Shown here: piece after piece, positions 1 to 7,927 of the stretch
Layout: each line of letters starts with the position of its first letter
How positions within the stretch are numbered: the first letter of the stretch is position 1
NCBI RefSeq assembly: GCF_009877425.1
Contig: NZ_WXEY01000004.1
Coordinates: forward strand, 1-64,000
Reading direction: 5' to 3'
DNA: 64,000 nucleotides
DNA from: Heliomicrobium undosum
Lineage (GTDB): Bacteria; Bacillota; Desulfitobacteriia; Heliobacteriales; Heliobacteriaceae
Position numbers and translations under genes: made by a program
Notes under the pieces: generated by a model
What the model saw: only the letters and a program-made list of their open reading frames with translations
Database searches by the model: none
What the model was told of the DNA's origin: nothing

Positions 1-22
1 AATCGGTCGAGGACTTGACCTT
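1..22 (+). rRNA. 23S ribosomal RNA, 3' end only (partial)
   Basis: The first 20 bases (AATCGGTCGAGGACTTGACC) match the conserved 3' terminus of Firmicutes 23S rRNA, which usually ends in a CTAAT..GATCGAGGACTTAACC-type sequence. The following stretch with CTCTGTGTAGTTTTGAGGG (47-64) is the kind of sequence that commonly follows 23S genes in Clostridia and takes part in the processing stem. The rest of the gene lies upstream of the window. The exact 3' end is uncertain by a few bases. Confidence 0.8.
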
Positions 23-64
23 CACTTGCTGCTTTACGAAACTAACTCTGTGTAGTTTTGAGGG

Positions 65-99
65 AAAGCCCACTGCTTTTTATGAAGCGTGGGCTTTTT
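65..99 (+). terminator. Rho-independent terminator of the rRNA operon
   Basis: AAAGCCCAC (65-73) pairs perfectly with GTGGGCTTT (89-97) and runs into a T-stretch (95-99). It lies only about 45 bases after the 23S end, leaving no room for a 5S rRNA gene in the usual downstream position. Confidence 0.85.
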
Positions 100-161
100 G
101 CGTTTGTAACTTTTGTGTCTGTAACAATCTCTTGTCGATTCTGATACAAAAAATACATTTA

Positions 162-191
162 TTATTTAATTTAAAAATGATTTGGTATAAT
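162..191 (+). promoter_or_regulatory. Possible promoter for the DMP19-like gene
   Basis: There is a perfect TATAAT at 186-191 in a very AT-rich stretch. No good -35 box is visible 17 bases upstream, so this rests on the -10 element alone. It lies about 110 bases before the start codon of the next gene. Confidence 0.35.
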
Positions 192-304
192 GGTGGGTGG
201 TAAGACGTTACTTTGAGCACTATCTAGTATGTTTCTGTACTACCTGCGCTGAGGCGAGCAAACGGGGTATGGGAAGATAACCAGCGAAAGATAGGTGAAC
301 GTTG

Positions 305-763
305 ATGGTGAAAAGAGTAGTGACAAAAGAGATGATGGAAAGCAATCCTTATGAAAAATGGAATCAGTTCGTCCACTTACTTGCTTTGGAAGAATATGAT
401 GATTTAACTGAAATTCAAAGAGTGGCCCACCTGAGTTTTTGGTATGATTCGGAGGTTCAAAATGGGGGCCATATGCAATATTTTTTAAATAGAGGCATCT
501 CATTAGCGAACGAGACAGCGATTGCGCTTAAAAAAATTGGTGCGCAATCACAGGCTATAGTATTTTCTAAAGCGTTACGTATTCTTATGACCGAAGGGAT
601 ACCCGAAATTAAAACCGTAGAAGAGTACGTAGAAGAAGCGCGCGATGGCAAATTCGATGAGGTCGATTTCGAATATTATGATTCTGAACCATCAATAGTT
701 GATTTTCTTCGTGAATATTTAGAGAAGTATGAAGAAGAATTTATAGTTTTTCAAGATTTATAA
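305..763 (+). CDS. DMP19 (DUF4375)-family protein
   Basis: A 152-residue soluble protein with no signal peptide or membrane segment. The centre carries a W-Y-D-S-E-V-Q-N-G-G-H-x-Q-Y-F-x-N motif (about residues 46-63), the hallmark of the DMP19/DUF4375 family, followed by a short helical stretch and an acidic C-terminus. The family has no firmly established role; the founding member was described as a DNA-mimic protein in Neisseria, and the acidity here would be compatible with that. ATG at 305 is chosen over TTG at 302 because AGGTGA (293-298) sits 6 bases upstream. The gene is much more AT-rich than the nif region and stands alone, which suggests acquisition by transfer. Confidence 0.7.
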   Translation: MVKRVVTKEMMESNPYEKWNQFVHLLALEEYDDLTEIQRVAHLSFWYDSEVQNGGHMQYFLNRGISLANETAIALKKIGAQSQAIVFSKALRILMTEGIPEIKTVEEYVEEARDGKFDEVDFEYYDSEPSIVDFLREYLEKYEEEFIVFQDL

Positions 764-910
764 TTAACGCCTTAGCGCGAAGAGAAGGCTAAGATGAACG
801 TACATACAAAGGAGTATGGCAATTTATCGCTTAACGGTAATGCTTTTTTTGAAATGTAATTCTCATAACTAGGATCTAATCTAATGTCATGACCCCTTTT
901 TTATGTCTAG

Positions 911-1072
911 AACCGTCTTCATGATGGCAAGTATATTTTAGAAAGGGAAACCCATTCGTGGAGCAATCCTATATCAACAAGCAGCTATATCTCCAAGGAG
1001 GCTGTACAAAGATTAAAAATATATTTTAAAAAGGCGTTTCATTCTCCAGCAAAATTCGATACAATTTTTTAG
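911..1072 (+). other. Open frame without start codon, possible gene remnant; rest of 764-1110 appears empty
   Basis: Between the DMP19-like gene and pxpB (347 bases, AT-rich) the only coding-like signal is a 53-codon open frame from 911 to the TAG at 1070-1072. Its translation has plausible amino-acid composition (for example YISKEAVQRLKIYFKK) but no start codon and no ribosome binding site, and it begins right after a stop. It could be the tail of a decayed gene. No RNA gene or strong terminator was seen in this gap. Confidence 0.2.
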
Positions 1073-1110
1073 AAAGACCATATTTGTAATTTTGAGAACA
1101 ATCTGACAGC

Positions 1111-2019
1111 ATGGGGATGAGCAAGCACATCATGGAGAATCGGACAAAAGAACAGAAGTGCCGGCTGGTGCCGATGGGAGACAGTTGTTGGCTCATTCAG
1201 TTTGATCAGGAGATCTCCCCGGAAATCAACGTCCACGTGCATGCCCTGGCGGCGGCGCTGGCGCAAGCGAAGCATGGATGGCTGCGGGAGATCGTCCCCA
1301 CCTACTGCGCCTTGGCCGTCTATTACGATCCCATGCAAATCGACGCCCACGATGTCGAATGCTACCTCTGGGCGGAACTGGCGCTGCTGAATGAAAGGGG
1401 CAGCACCATGTCCTTGACCTGGGAGGTGCCTGTGCTCTACGGTGGGGAATGGGGACCTGATCTGGCGTCATTGGCGCTGCGCAGCGGTCTGAAAACAGAT
1501 GAGGTGATCGCCCTTCACGCAGGGAGAAGCTATCACCTGTACATGCTCGGGTTTGTGCCGGGATTTTGCTACCTCGGGAAAGTCCCCTCCAAGATCGCGG
1601 CGCCACGCCACGCCAAACCGAGAAAGGCTGTGCCTGCCGGTTCGGTCGGCATTGCCGGCGAGCAGACCGGCATCTATCCCATCGAAGCGCCGGGCGGTTG
1701 GCAGATCATCGGTCGTACGCCGGTGACCCTCTACGATCCGCGCAGGGAATCCCCTGTGCTCATGCGTCCCGGCGACCGGGTTCGCTTTCGTCCCATCGAT
1801 CTCGCCACCTACCACATGTTGAACCAAAAGAGCAAATCGGGCTGGCAACTGACGCCGGTGGAGGGGACGAGCAACGTTGACAGTACAGGTCATCAAGGGC
1901 GGCTTATTAACCACCGTTCAAGATATGGGGCGTCATGGGCACCAGGCATTCGGGATGCCCGTCGCCGGAGCCATGGACACCTTTTCCTTGCAAGCAGCCA
2001 ATCTGCTGGTCGGCAATGA
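1111..2019 (+). CDS. pxpB: 5-oxoprolinase subunit PxpB (KipI family)
   Basis: PxpB works with PxpC and PxpA to hydrolyse 5-oxoproline (pyroglutamate) to glutamate with ATP. Recognisable family features are the N-terminal PMGDSCWLIQF strand, the central MLGFVPGFCYLG segment and the PGGWQIIGRTP and PGDRVRF motifs of the C-terminal cyclophilin-like domain (to about residue 235). The family normally ends near here, but this frame continues about 50 residues further, overlapping pxpC by 143 bases in another frame; the extra tail is arginine-rich and looks non-native. The start is uncertain: ATGs at 1111, 1117 and 1132 all lack a strong ribosome binding site. First gene of the pxpB-pxpC-pxpA operon. 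Confidence 0.88.
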   Translation: MGMSKHIMENRTKEQKCRLVPMGDSCWLIQFDQEISPEINVHVHALAAALAQAKHGWLREIVPTYCALAVYYDPMQIDAHDVECYLWAELALLNERGSTMSLTWEVPVLYGGEWGPDLASLALRSGLKTDEVIALHAGRSYHLYMLGFVPGFCYLGKVPSKIAAPRHAKPRKAVPAGSVGIAGEQTGIYPIEAPGGWQIIGRTPVTLYDPRRESPVLMRPGDRVRFRPIDLATYHMLNQKSKSGWQLTPVEGTSNVDSTGHQGRLINHRSRYGASWAPGIRDARRRSHGHLFLASSQSAGRQ

Positions 2020-2842
2020 TCCGAGCGCGGCGGCCTTAGAGATTACACTGGTCGGGCCGCAGCTTCGCTTTTTATCGACGGCGATTATCGCCGTCACCGG
2101 CGGCGATTTATCTCCCGTAGTGGATGGTAATCCCCTGCCCATGTGGGAAAACGTGCTGATCGAAGCGGGCAGTCTGCTGACTTTCGGCGCACCGCGCAGC
2201 GGATGCCGGGCCTATCTGGCCGTGGATGGCGGATGGGCCGTCGAGCCAGTCATGGGCAGCCGCTCAACCTATTTGAGAGGTCAGATCGGGGGCTACCAGG
2301 GCCGGGCGCTAAAAGATGGCGATACGCTTCCACACCACCGGGGAAAGGATTTCAACCAAATCGGTTATCGCGTTATGCAGGCGGAGTGGGTCCCCCGCTA
2401 CAGGGCAGCTGTCTCCGTCCGGGCGATCGAGGGTCCCCAGGTTGACGTTTTTTCTGCCGCCATGCGGGAGCGCTTTTTCACAGCCGATTTCTGCGTCTCC
2501 CTTCTATCGGATCGGATGGGCTATCGATTGGAAGGTCCGTCGATTCAAGCCGTTATGGGAAAAGAGATGATCTCTGACGCCACCGCTCTGGGAGCGGTGC
2601 AGGTTCCACCCGACGGTCAGCCCATCGTGCTGATGGCCGATCGGCAGACCACCGGCGGCTATCCCAAGATCGCCACCGTCATCACCGCCGACATCCCCCT
2701 GCTGGCCCAGGCGCAGGCTGGCCACCGGATCCGCTTCGTCCCTTGTACCCTTGGCGAGGCGCGGGCCGCGCTGCGCCAGCAGGCAGAAGTCCTTCGTTCA
2801 CGCATCATTGCGCGGCGACCGTCGCCGGCGGAGGTGTCTTAA
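1877..2842 (+). CDS. pxpC: 5-oxoprolinase subunit PxpC (KipA / biotin-dependent carboxyltransferase-like)
   Basis: A 321-residue PxpC/KipA-family protein. The N-terminal VIKGGLLTTVQDMGRHG motif, PVAGAMDTFS and the C-terminal ADRQTTGGYPKIATV block are diagnostic for the allophanate hydrolase subunit 2-like fold. It forms the ATP-dependent 5-oxoprolinase with PxpB and PxpA. Start is TTG at 1877, supported by GGAGGGG at 1860-1866 with 10-base spacing. It overlaps the over-long pxpB frame and stops three bases before pxpA, so the three are surely co-transcribed and probably translationally coupled. Confidence 0.92.
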   Translation: MTVQVIKGGLLTTVQDMGRHGHQAFGMPVAGAMDTFSLQAANLLVGNDPSAAALEITLVGPQLRFLSTAIIAVTGGDLSPVVDGNPLPMWENVLIEAGSLLTFGAPRSGCRAYLAVDGGWAVEPVMGSRSTYLRGQIGGYQGRALKDGDTLPHHRGKDFNQIGYRVMQAEWVPRYRAAVSVRAIEGPQVDVFSAAMRERFFTADFCVSLLSDRMGYRLEGPSIQAVMGKEMISDATALGAVQVPPDGQPIVLMADRQTTGGYPKIATVITADIPLLAQAQAGHRIRFVPCTLGEARAALRQQAEVLRSRIIARRPSPAEVS

Positions 2843-2845
2843 TCG

Positions 2846-3610
2846 ATGCGGATCGACCTCAACTGTGATATCGGCGAAAGTTATGGCGCCTACCGGATCG
2901 GCTGTGACGACGAGATGATCGCCATCGCCTCATCCGTCAACATCGCCTGCGGCTTTCACGGCGGCGATCCCGACGTGATGGCGGTCACGGTGGAACGGGC
3001 CTTGCAGTCCGGCGCAGCCATTGGCGCCCATCCCGGCTTTCCCGACCTGGCCGGCTTCGGCCGCCGGGAGATGCGCCTCCAGCCGTCTGAGGTGACCAAC
3101 CTGATCATCTACCAGATCGGTGCGTTGCAGGCATTCGTGCAGGCCGCCGGCGGAAGGCTCCACCATGTCAAACCACATGGCGCCCTTTACAACATGGCTG
3201 CTGTCGATGACGAACTGGCGGCGGCGGTCGCGCTGGCCGTAAAAAGAGTCGATCCGAAACTCGTTCTCTACGCCCTCACCGGCTCCCGCCTTGTTGAAAC
3301 GGCAAGAAGGCTAGGGCTGACGGTGGCGCGGGAGGCTTTCGTCGACCGGGCGTACCGAGCCGATGGCACACTGGCGCCCCGCAACCTCTCCGGCGCGGTG
3401 ATCACTGATCCGGTGACGGCTGGCGCGCGGGCGGTGACGATGGTGAAGACCGGTTGCATTCCATCGATAGACGGCGACCCGATCCGAATTGACGCGGACA
3501 CGCTCTGCCTGCACGGCGACAACCCGGCCGCCGCCGCCATAGCCAAGGCGGTGCGGGCTTCCTTGGAAACAGCGGGGATTGCCGTGAAGGCAGGCTTCGG
3601 AACGACATGA
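2846..3610 (+). CDS. pxpA: 5-oxoprolinase subunit PxpA (LamB/YcsF family)
   Basis: A 254-residue LamB/YcsF-family protein, full length for the family. The N-terminus RIDLNCDIGES, then NIACGFHGGDP, GAHPGFPD and HVKPHGALYN are the conserved metal/active-site loops. It completes the PxpABC 5-oxoprolinase, which removes 5-oxoproline formed by spontaneous cyclisation of glutamine and glutamate. It starts three bases after the pxpC stop. The C-terminal LCLHGDNPAA segment is also typical. Cytosolic; no transporter gene accompanies the operon. Confidence 0.93.
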   Translation: MRIDLNCDIGESYGAYRIGCDDEMIAIASSVNIACGFHGGDPDVMAVTVERALQSGAAIGAHPGFPDLAGFGRREMRLQPSEVTNLIIYQIGALQAFVQAAGGRLHHVKPHGALYNMAAVDDELAAAVALAVKRVDPKLVLYALTGSRLVETARRLGLTVAREAFVDRAYRADGTLAPRNLSGAVITDPVTAGARAVTMVKTGCIPSIDGDPIRIDADTLCLHGDNPAAAAIAKAVRASLETAGIAVKAGFGTT

Positions 3611-3637
3611 GCATGCAAGAATACTGAATGCAATATA

Positions 3638-3666
3638 TTGACACAAATAGGACAACCGCCTAAAGA
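3638..3666 (+). promoter_or_regulatory. Possible promoter upstream of the hutP-like gene
   Basis: TTGACA (3638-3643), a 17-base spacer and TAAAGA (3661-3666). The -35 is perfect and the -10 is weak. Transcription from here would give a leader of roughly 260 bases containing the hairpin at 3844-3877. Together with that hairpin this accounts for the 321-base gap 3611-3931; a purine-rich run near 3700-3730 is the only other oddity. Confidence 0.35.
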
Positions 3667-3843
3667 AAAGTTGGGGAACAAAACAGATATATGAAAACAT
3701 GCGAAAGAGAGAGAGAAGAAGAGATAATCGAACCTTGAGTGGTCTGTTTAATCCATTTTGCCCGTTTTTGATGAGTGACAGGATAAGAAAACGGGTTTAT
3801 GTTTATACCATAACTCAACGGACTCCCTTGCACAGTGGCATAG

Positions 3844-3881
3844 ACGCCATTTTGAAGTGAAAGCTTCAAAATGGCGTTTTT
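3844..3881 (+). terminator. Terminator, or attenuator in the hutP-like leader
   Basis: ACGCCATTTTGAAG (3844-3857) pairs perfectly over 14 bases with 3864-3877 around a 6-base loop, followed by TTTT. It lies 234 bases after pxpA and 51 bases before the hutP-like start. It could end pxp transcription or act as a regulated terminator if the 3638 promoter is used. Confidence 0.75.
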
Positions 3882-3931
3882 CATTTTTACCCTTGTTTTT
3901 CTAAGAACGCGAAAAGGGGGATTCGAGAGAG

Positions 3932-4369
3932 ATGAAGGCAACTGCCCAGGAGGGCAAACCCTCTTTAGAGCGCGCCGCCATGATGCTTGCCATGAGTGAG
4001 ACGAGAGAAAAAGAATACCGCCTTCGCCAGTACTACGGGGAAGAGATGGGACTGGCCTGCGTCGTCACCGAAGTGGGGGGCACCGTCAGCGCCTTGCAGA
4101 GCACCGGCAAACTGACGAATTCCGTCATCGCCGCCGCCATTAACGCCAAAGTCATCGAGGGAAAACCGGAGTCCGTCCACGCCGTGCTCCACGCCACCGT
4201 CGATGCGATGAAAGGGATTTTCCTCGAAACAGCCAACAACGCCAGCCTAGCCTTGAAAATCAGCGTCATCTCCGACGGCAGATGGGTGGCCGTCGGGATC
4301 TTCGGAAAGTCTTCCGTCCATCCTCTTACCGAACACAGCCGGGTTGGGCTGGGATACATGCACCTCTAG
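3932..4369 (+). CDS. HutP-family RNA-binding protein
   Basis: A 145-residue protein whose C-terminal two thirds match the HutP fold: ESVHAVLHATVDAMKGI (about residues 80-96) and DGRWVAVGIFG ... HSRVGLGYMHL (about 115-145), parallel to the B. subtilis HutP segments HALYHATMEALHG, DWIAVSLYG and GVGINHI. HutP is a ligand- and Mg-dependent antiterminator that binds NAG-rich RNA and melts a terminator hairpin. No histidine-utilisation genes are nearby; the next genes are nifI1-nifH and a terminator-like hairpin lies between. The inference is that it controls read-through into nif. Start ATG 3932 has AAAAGGGGG at 3912-3920, slightly far. The known family role is firm; the target here is a guess. 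Confidence 0.8.
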   Translation: MKATAQEGKPSLERAAMMLAMSETREKEYRLRQYYGEEMGLACVVTEVGGTVSALQSTGKLTNSVIAAAINAKVIEGKPESVHAVLHATVDAMKGIFLETANNASLALKISVISDGRWVAVGIFGKSSVHPLTEHSRVGLGYMHL

Positions 4370-4402
4370 AAGTGAGGAACCTTTTTCAGCCATATGGAGA
4401 TG

Positions 4403-4420
4403 TTGACCCCAGCGGGTCAA
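4403..4420 (+). promoter_or_regulatory. Small stem-loop in the nif leader
   Basis: TTGACCC (4403-4409) pairs perfectly with GGGTCAA (4414-4420) around CAGC. It lies in the 322-base gap between the hutP-like gene and nifI1. UAG triplets at 4466, 4471, 4486 and 4537 follow it, upstream of the terminator-like hairpin. Confidence 0.4.
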
Positions 4421-4539
4421 ATAAGCGGAGAGCGTGTCATTCGCAGAGTGAGAGTTTCGCAGACATAGCGTAGCGCACAACTTCATAGGAAAATGGGCGC
4501 CAACCCTTATGCGGGGCTGGAGTGTTTACAGCGGATTAG

Positions 4540-4580
4540 AGAGCCTTTGGTTAACAAAACCAGGGGCTCTTTCTGTTTCT
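4540..4580 (+). terminator. Terminator-like hairpin (candidate attenuator) upstream of nifI1
   Basis: AGAGCCTTTGGTT (4540-4552) pairs with AACCAGGGGCTCT (4558-4570), 13 pairs including two G-U, followed by TTCTGTTTCT and, 20 bases on, a T6 run. It sits after the hutP-like gene and 112 bases before nifI1, so nif transcription entering from upstream must read through it. Confidence 0.7.
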
Positions 4581-4691
4581 CCGGCGGGAGTGTTTTTTCC
4601 TGACCACGTAAGGAGGTGATGCCCTCGGTTTCCTTGAGGGTTCCCCACACCATCACTACCCCCCAAACAAAAAAGAGGAGGCGTTGATTCC

Positions 4692-5009
4692 ATGAAAATG
4701 ATCCGTGCCATCATCCGGCCGGAAAAAGCCGAAGTCGTCGCGGAAGCCCTGGCCCAAGAGGGCTTAACCTCTCTCACGAAAATGCACGTCTTCGGTCGCG
4801 GCAAATCGAAAGGGATGCGCATTGGCGATGTGGTCTATGACGAATTCCCCAAAACGATGCTCCTGATGGTCGTCGATGATGAAAATGTCGAGAAAGCCGT
4901 CGATGTGATCATCGAAGCCGGCAAAACCGGTTCCATGGGTGACGGCAAGATTTTCGTCACCCCGGTGGAAGAAGCCTACACCGTACGTACGGGGGCAAGG
5001 GGGTTGTAA
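4692..5009 (+). CDS. nifI1: Nitrogen regulatory PII-like protein NifI1
   Basis: A 105-residue GlnB/PII-family protein of the NifI1 branch: N-terminal MKMIRAIIRPEK strand, LTKMHVFGRGKSKG at the T-loop base, and the C-terminal GDGKIFVTPVEEAYTVRTG ligand-binding loop. In methanogens and Gram-positive diazotrophs NifI1 and NifI2 form a complex that binds dinitrogenase and switches it off when nitrogen is plentiful, responding to 2-oxoglutarate and ATP. It is the first nif gene here, with AGAGGAGG at 4674-4681. nifI2 starts five bases after its stop. The position before nifH, rather than between nifH and nifD, is the arrangement known from heliobacteria. Confidence 0.95.
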   Translation: MKMIRAIIRPEKAEVVAEALAQEGLTSLTKMHVFGRGKSKGMRIGDVVYDEFPKTMLLMVVDDENVEKAVDVIIEAGKTGSMGDGKIFVTPVEEAYTVRTGARGL

Positions 5010-5013
5010 TTTT

Positions 5014-5400
5014 ATGAAGGAAATCGTCGCCTTCATCCGGCGCCACCAGCTGCCGGCCACGAAAAAGGCCCTGGAAGAGGCCGGTTTCCCGGCCCTCACC
5101 ATCCAGAGCGTTGAAGGCCGGGGAAGACAAAAGGGCATCGGCGGTTGGGCCGCCGAGGTCGATCCGGAACTGAACAAGTTCACCTCTACGGCCCTGCAGA
5201 GCATGGAGCCGGAGATCAAATGGATTCCCAAGCGCATGCTGACCATCATCGTCCAGGACGATCAGGTCTCGGCAGCGGTGGACGCCATCGTGGCGGCCAA
5301 CAAGACCGGTCATATCGGCGACGGCAAAATCTTTGTTTGCCCCCTGCAAGAAGTGGTCCGCGTGCGGACCCAAGAGCGGGGTTGCGACGCCGTCATCTAA
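5014..5400 (+). CDS. nifI2: Nitrogen regulatory PII-like protein NifI2
   Basis: A 128-residue PII-like protein of the NifI2 branch, longer than NifI1 because of an extended T-loop region (about residues 42-75, containing KGIGGWAAEVDPELNK). The C-terminal GDGKIFVCPLQEVVRVRT block matches the PII ligand loop. It is the partner of NifI1 in ammonia switch-off of nitrogenase. The reading frame is open further upstream to 4939, inside nifI1, but ATG 5014 directly after the nifI1 stop gives the family's usual MKEIVAFIR start. Translational coupling to nifI1 is likely since no strong separate ribosome binding site is visible. Confidence 0.94.
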   Translation: MKEIVAFIRRHQLPATKKALEEAGFPALTIQSVEGRGRQKGIGGWAAEVDPELNKFTSTALQSMEPEIKWIPKRMLTIIVQDDQVSAAVDAIVAANKTGHIGDGKIFVCPLQEVVRVRTQERGCDAVI

Positions 5401-6288
<888 letters not shown>

Positions 6289-6466
6289 GACCACATCAAC
6301 GCAGCGAATTTCTCGACCATCTACATCGCCTTCACTGCGCCAGAATACGCAGAAAGCTACTTTTTTTACAAACCCTGACATCTCTTCTCGATGACCGGCA
6401 ACGTCCTCCGAATGCTACTTACGCGACGAAAACACCCAATTTTAGAAAGGAAAGAGGTGTAGCTTC

Positions 6467-7927
6467 ATGGCTGAACAGCAAGATCCGAAGGGTTATGCCA
6501 GCAGAGAGATGGTCGACGAGGTCCTCTCTGTCTATCCCGAAAAAGCTCAGAAGATGCGCGCCAAGCACATCACCGTCAAGGAAGAGGGCTGCGCCTCCTG
6601 CTCGATTCGCTCCAACTCCAAGACAGTCCCCGGCCTGATGACTGCCCGCGGTTGCGCCTACGCCGGCGCCAAAGGCGTCGTCTTCGGACCGGTGAAAGAT
6701 ATGGTGCACATCTCCCACGGACCTGTTGGCTGCGGCTACTACTCCTGGGGCAACCGCCGGAACCTGGCGGAAGGCACCCTGGGCGTCGATAACTTCGTTC
6801 CCTTCCAGTTCACCTCCGACTTCAGCGAAGGCGACATCGTCTACGGCGGCGACAAGAAGCTGGAGCAACTCTGCCGGGAAGTCAAAGAACTCTTCCCGAC
6901 CGTCAAAGGCATCTCCGTCATGTCTGAGTGCCCCGTCGGCCTCATCGGCGACGACATCGAGAGCGTCTCCAAGCGGATGAGCAAGGAACTGGGCATCCCC
7001 ATTGTCCCGGTTCGCTGCGAAGGCTTCCGCGGCATCAGCCAATCCCTCGGCCACCACATCGCCAACGACGCGGTGCGCGACCACCTGTTGGCCAAAAAAG
7101 AACGTCCCGATCCCGGTCCCTATGACGTCTCCCTCATCGGCGACTACAACATCGGCGGCGACGCCTGGGCCTCCATCAAGATCCTCGAAGAGATGGGCCT
7201 GAAGGTCCGCAACACCTGGACCGGCGACTCCACCGTCGAGATGCTGCAAACGGCCCACCAGGTGAAGCTGAACCTCATCCACTGCTACCGCAGCATGAAC
7301 TACATCTGCAAGCACATGGAAGAGGAATACGGGATTCCCTGGATGGAGTTCAACTTCTTCGGTCCCACCAAGATCAAAGAATCGATCCGCAAAATCGCCG
7401 CTTTCTTCGACGAGACCATCCAAGAGAAAGCGGAAGCGGTCATCGCCAAGTACGACCCCCTCATGCAAGCCGTCATCGAAAAGTACCGCCCACGCCTCGA
7501 AGGCAAAAAGGTCATGCTCTACGTCGGCGGCCTCCGTCCCCGCCACGTCATCGGCGCCTACGAAGACCTGGGCATGGAAGTCGTCGGCACCGGTTACGAG
7601 TTCGCCCACAAGGACGACTATGACCGCACCTTCCCCATGATGGGCGACAACACCGTCATCTATGACGACGTGACCGCCTTCGAGTTTGAAGAGTTCGTCA
7701 ACCGCATGCGGCCCGACCTGATCGGCTCCGGGATCAAGGAAAAGTACGTCTTTGAAAAGATGGGCTACCCCTTCCGCCAGATGCACTCTTGGGATTACTC
7801 CGGTCCCTACCACGCCTATGACGGGTTCCCCATCTTCGCCCGTGACATGGACATCGCCCTGAGCAGCCCCACCTGGGGACTGGCCAAGGCGCCCTGGAAA
7901 AAAGAAGCGAAGGAGGTGCGCAAATGA
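6467..7927 (+). CDS. nifD: Nitrogenase MoFe protein alpha chain NifD
   Basis: A 486-residue NifD. P-cluster ligands are C63 (RGCAYAG), C89 ([11 protein letters not shown]) and C155 ([12 protein letters not shown]); the FeMo-cofactor ligands are C273 ([10 protein letters not shown]) and H440 ([12 protein letters not shown]). The substrate-site pair Q192 and H196 ([12 protein letters not shown]) is present. All points to an active molybdenum nitrogenase rather than a vanadium or iron-only form, consistent with the nifE/nifN genes and the lack of an anfG/vnfG gene. Ribosome binding site AAAGAGGTG precedes ATG 6467. The ATG of nifK overlaps its stop codon by four bases. Confidence 0.98.
   Translation: MAEQQDPKGYASREMVDEVLSVYPEKAQKMRAKHITVKEEGCASCSIRSNSKTVPGLMTARGCAYAGAKGVVFGPVKDMVHISHGPVGCGYYSWGNRRNLAEGTLGVDNFVPFQFTSDFSEGDIVYGGDKKLEQLCREVKELFPTVKGISVMSECPVGLIGDDIESVSKRMSKELGIPIVPVRCEGFRGISQSLGHHIANDAVRDHLLAKKERPDPGPYDVSLIGDYNIGGDAWASIKILEEMGLKVRNTWTGDSTVEMLQTAHQVKLNLIHCYRSMNYICKHMEEEYGIPWMEFNFFGPTKIKESIRKIAAFFDETIQEKAEAVIAKYDPLMQAVIEKYRPRLEGKKVMLYVGGLRPRHVIGAYEDLGMEVVGTGYEFAHKDDYDRTFPMMGDNTVIYDDVTAFEFEEFVNRMRPDLIGSGIKEKYVFEKMGYPFRQMHSWDYSGPYHAYDGFPIFARDMDIALSSPTWGLAKAPWKKEAKEVRK

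Noticed and set aside
15-203. 62-codon plus-strand frame after the 23S end
   Set aside because: It runs through the rRNA terminator hairpin and has no ribosome binding site.
820-876. 18-codon ORF after AAAGGAG near 808
   Set aside because: Too short, no conserved features, no terminator; likely chance.
4610-4687. Leader peptide in front of nifI1: full AAGGAGGTGAT followed by TTG 4634 and 17 codons ending at 4685-4687
   Set aside because: The spacing is long, the start is TTG and the peptide has no control-codon run. The perfect Shine-Dalgarno sequence without a good gene is odd but not enough for a call.
4370-4691. Sigma-54 (-24/-12) promoter before nif
   Set aside because: Searched for TGGC-N8-TTGC type elements; none with correct spacing was seen. 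The only clear one in the window is at 41362.
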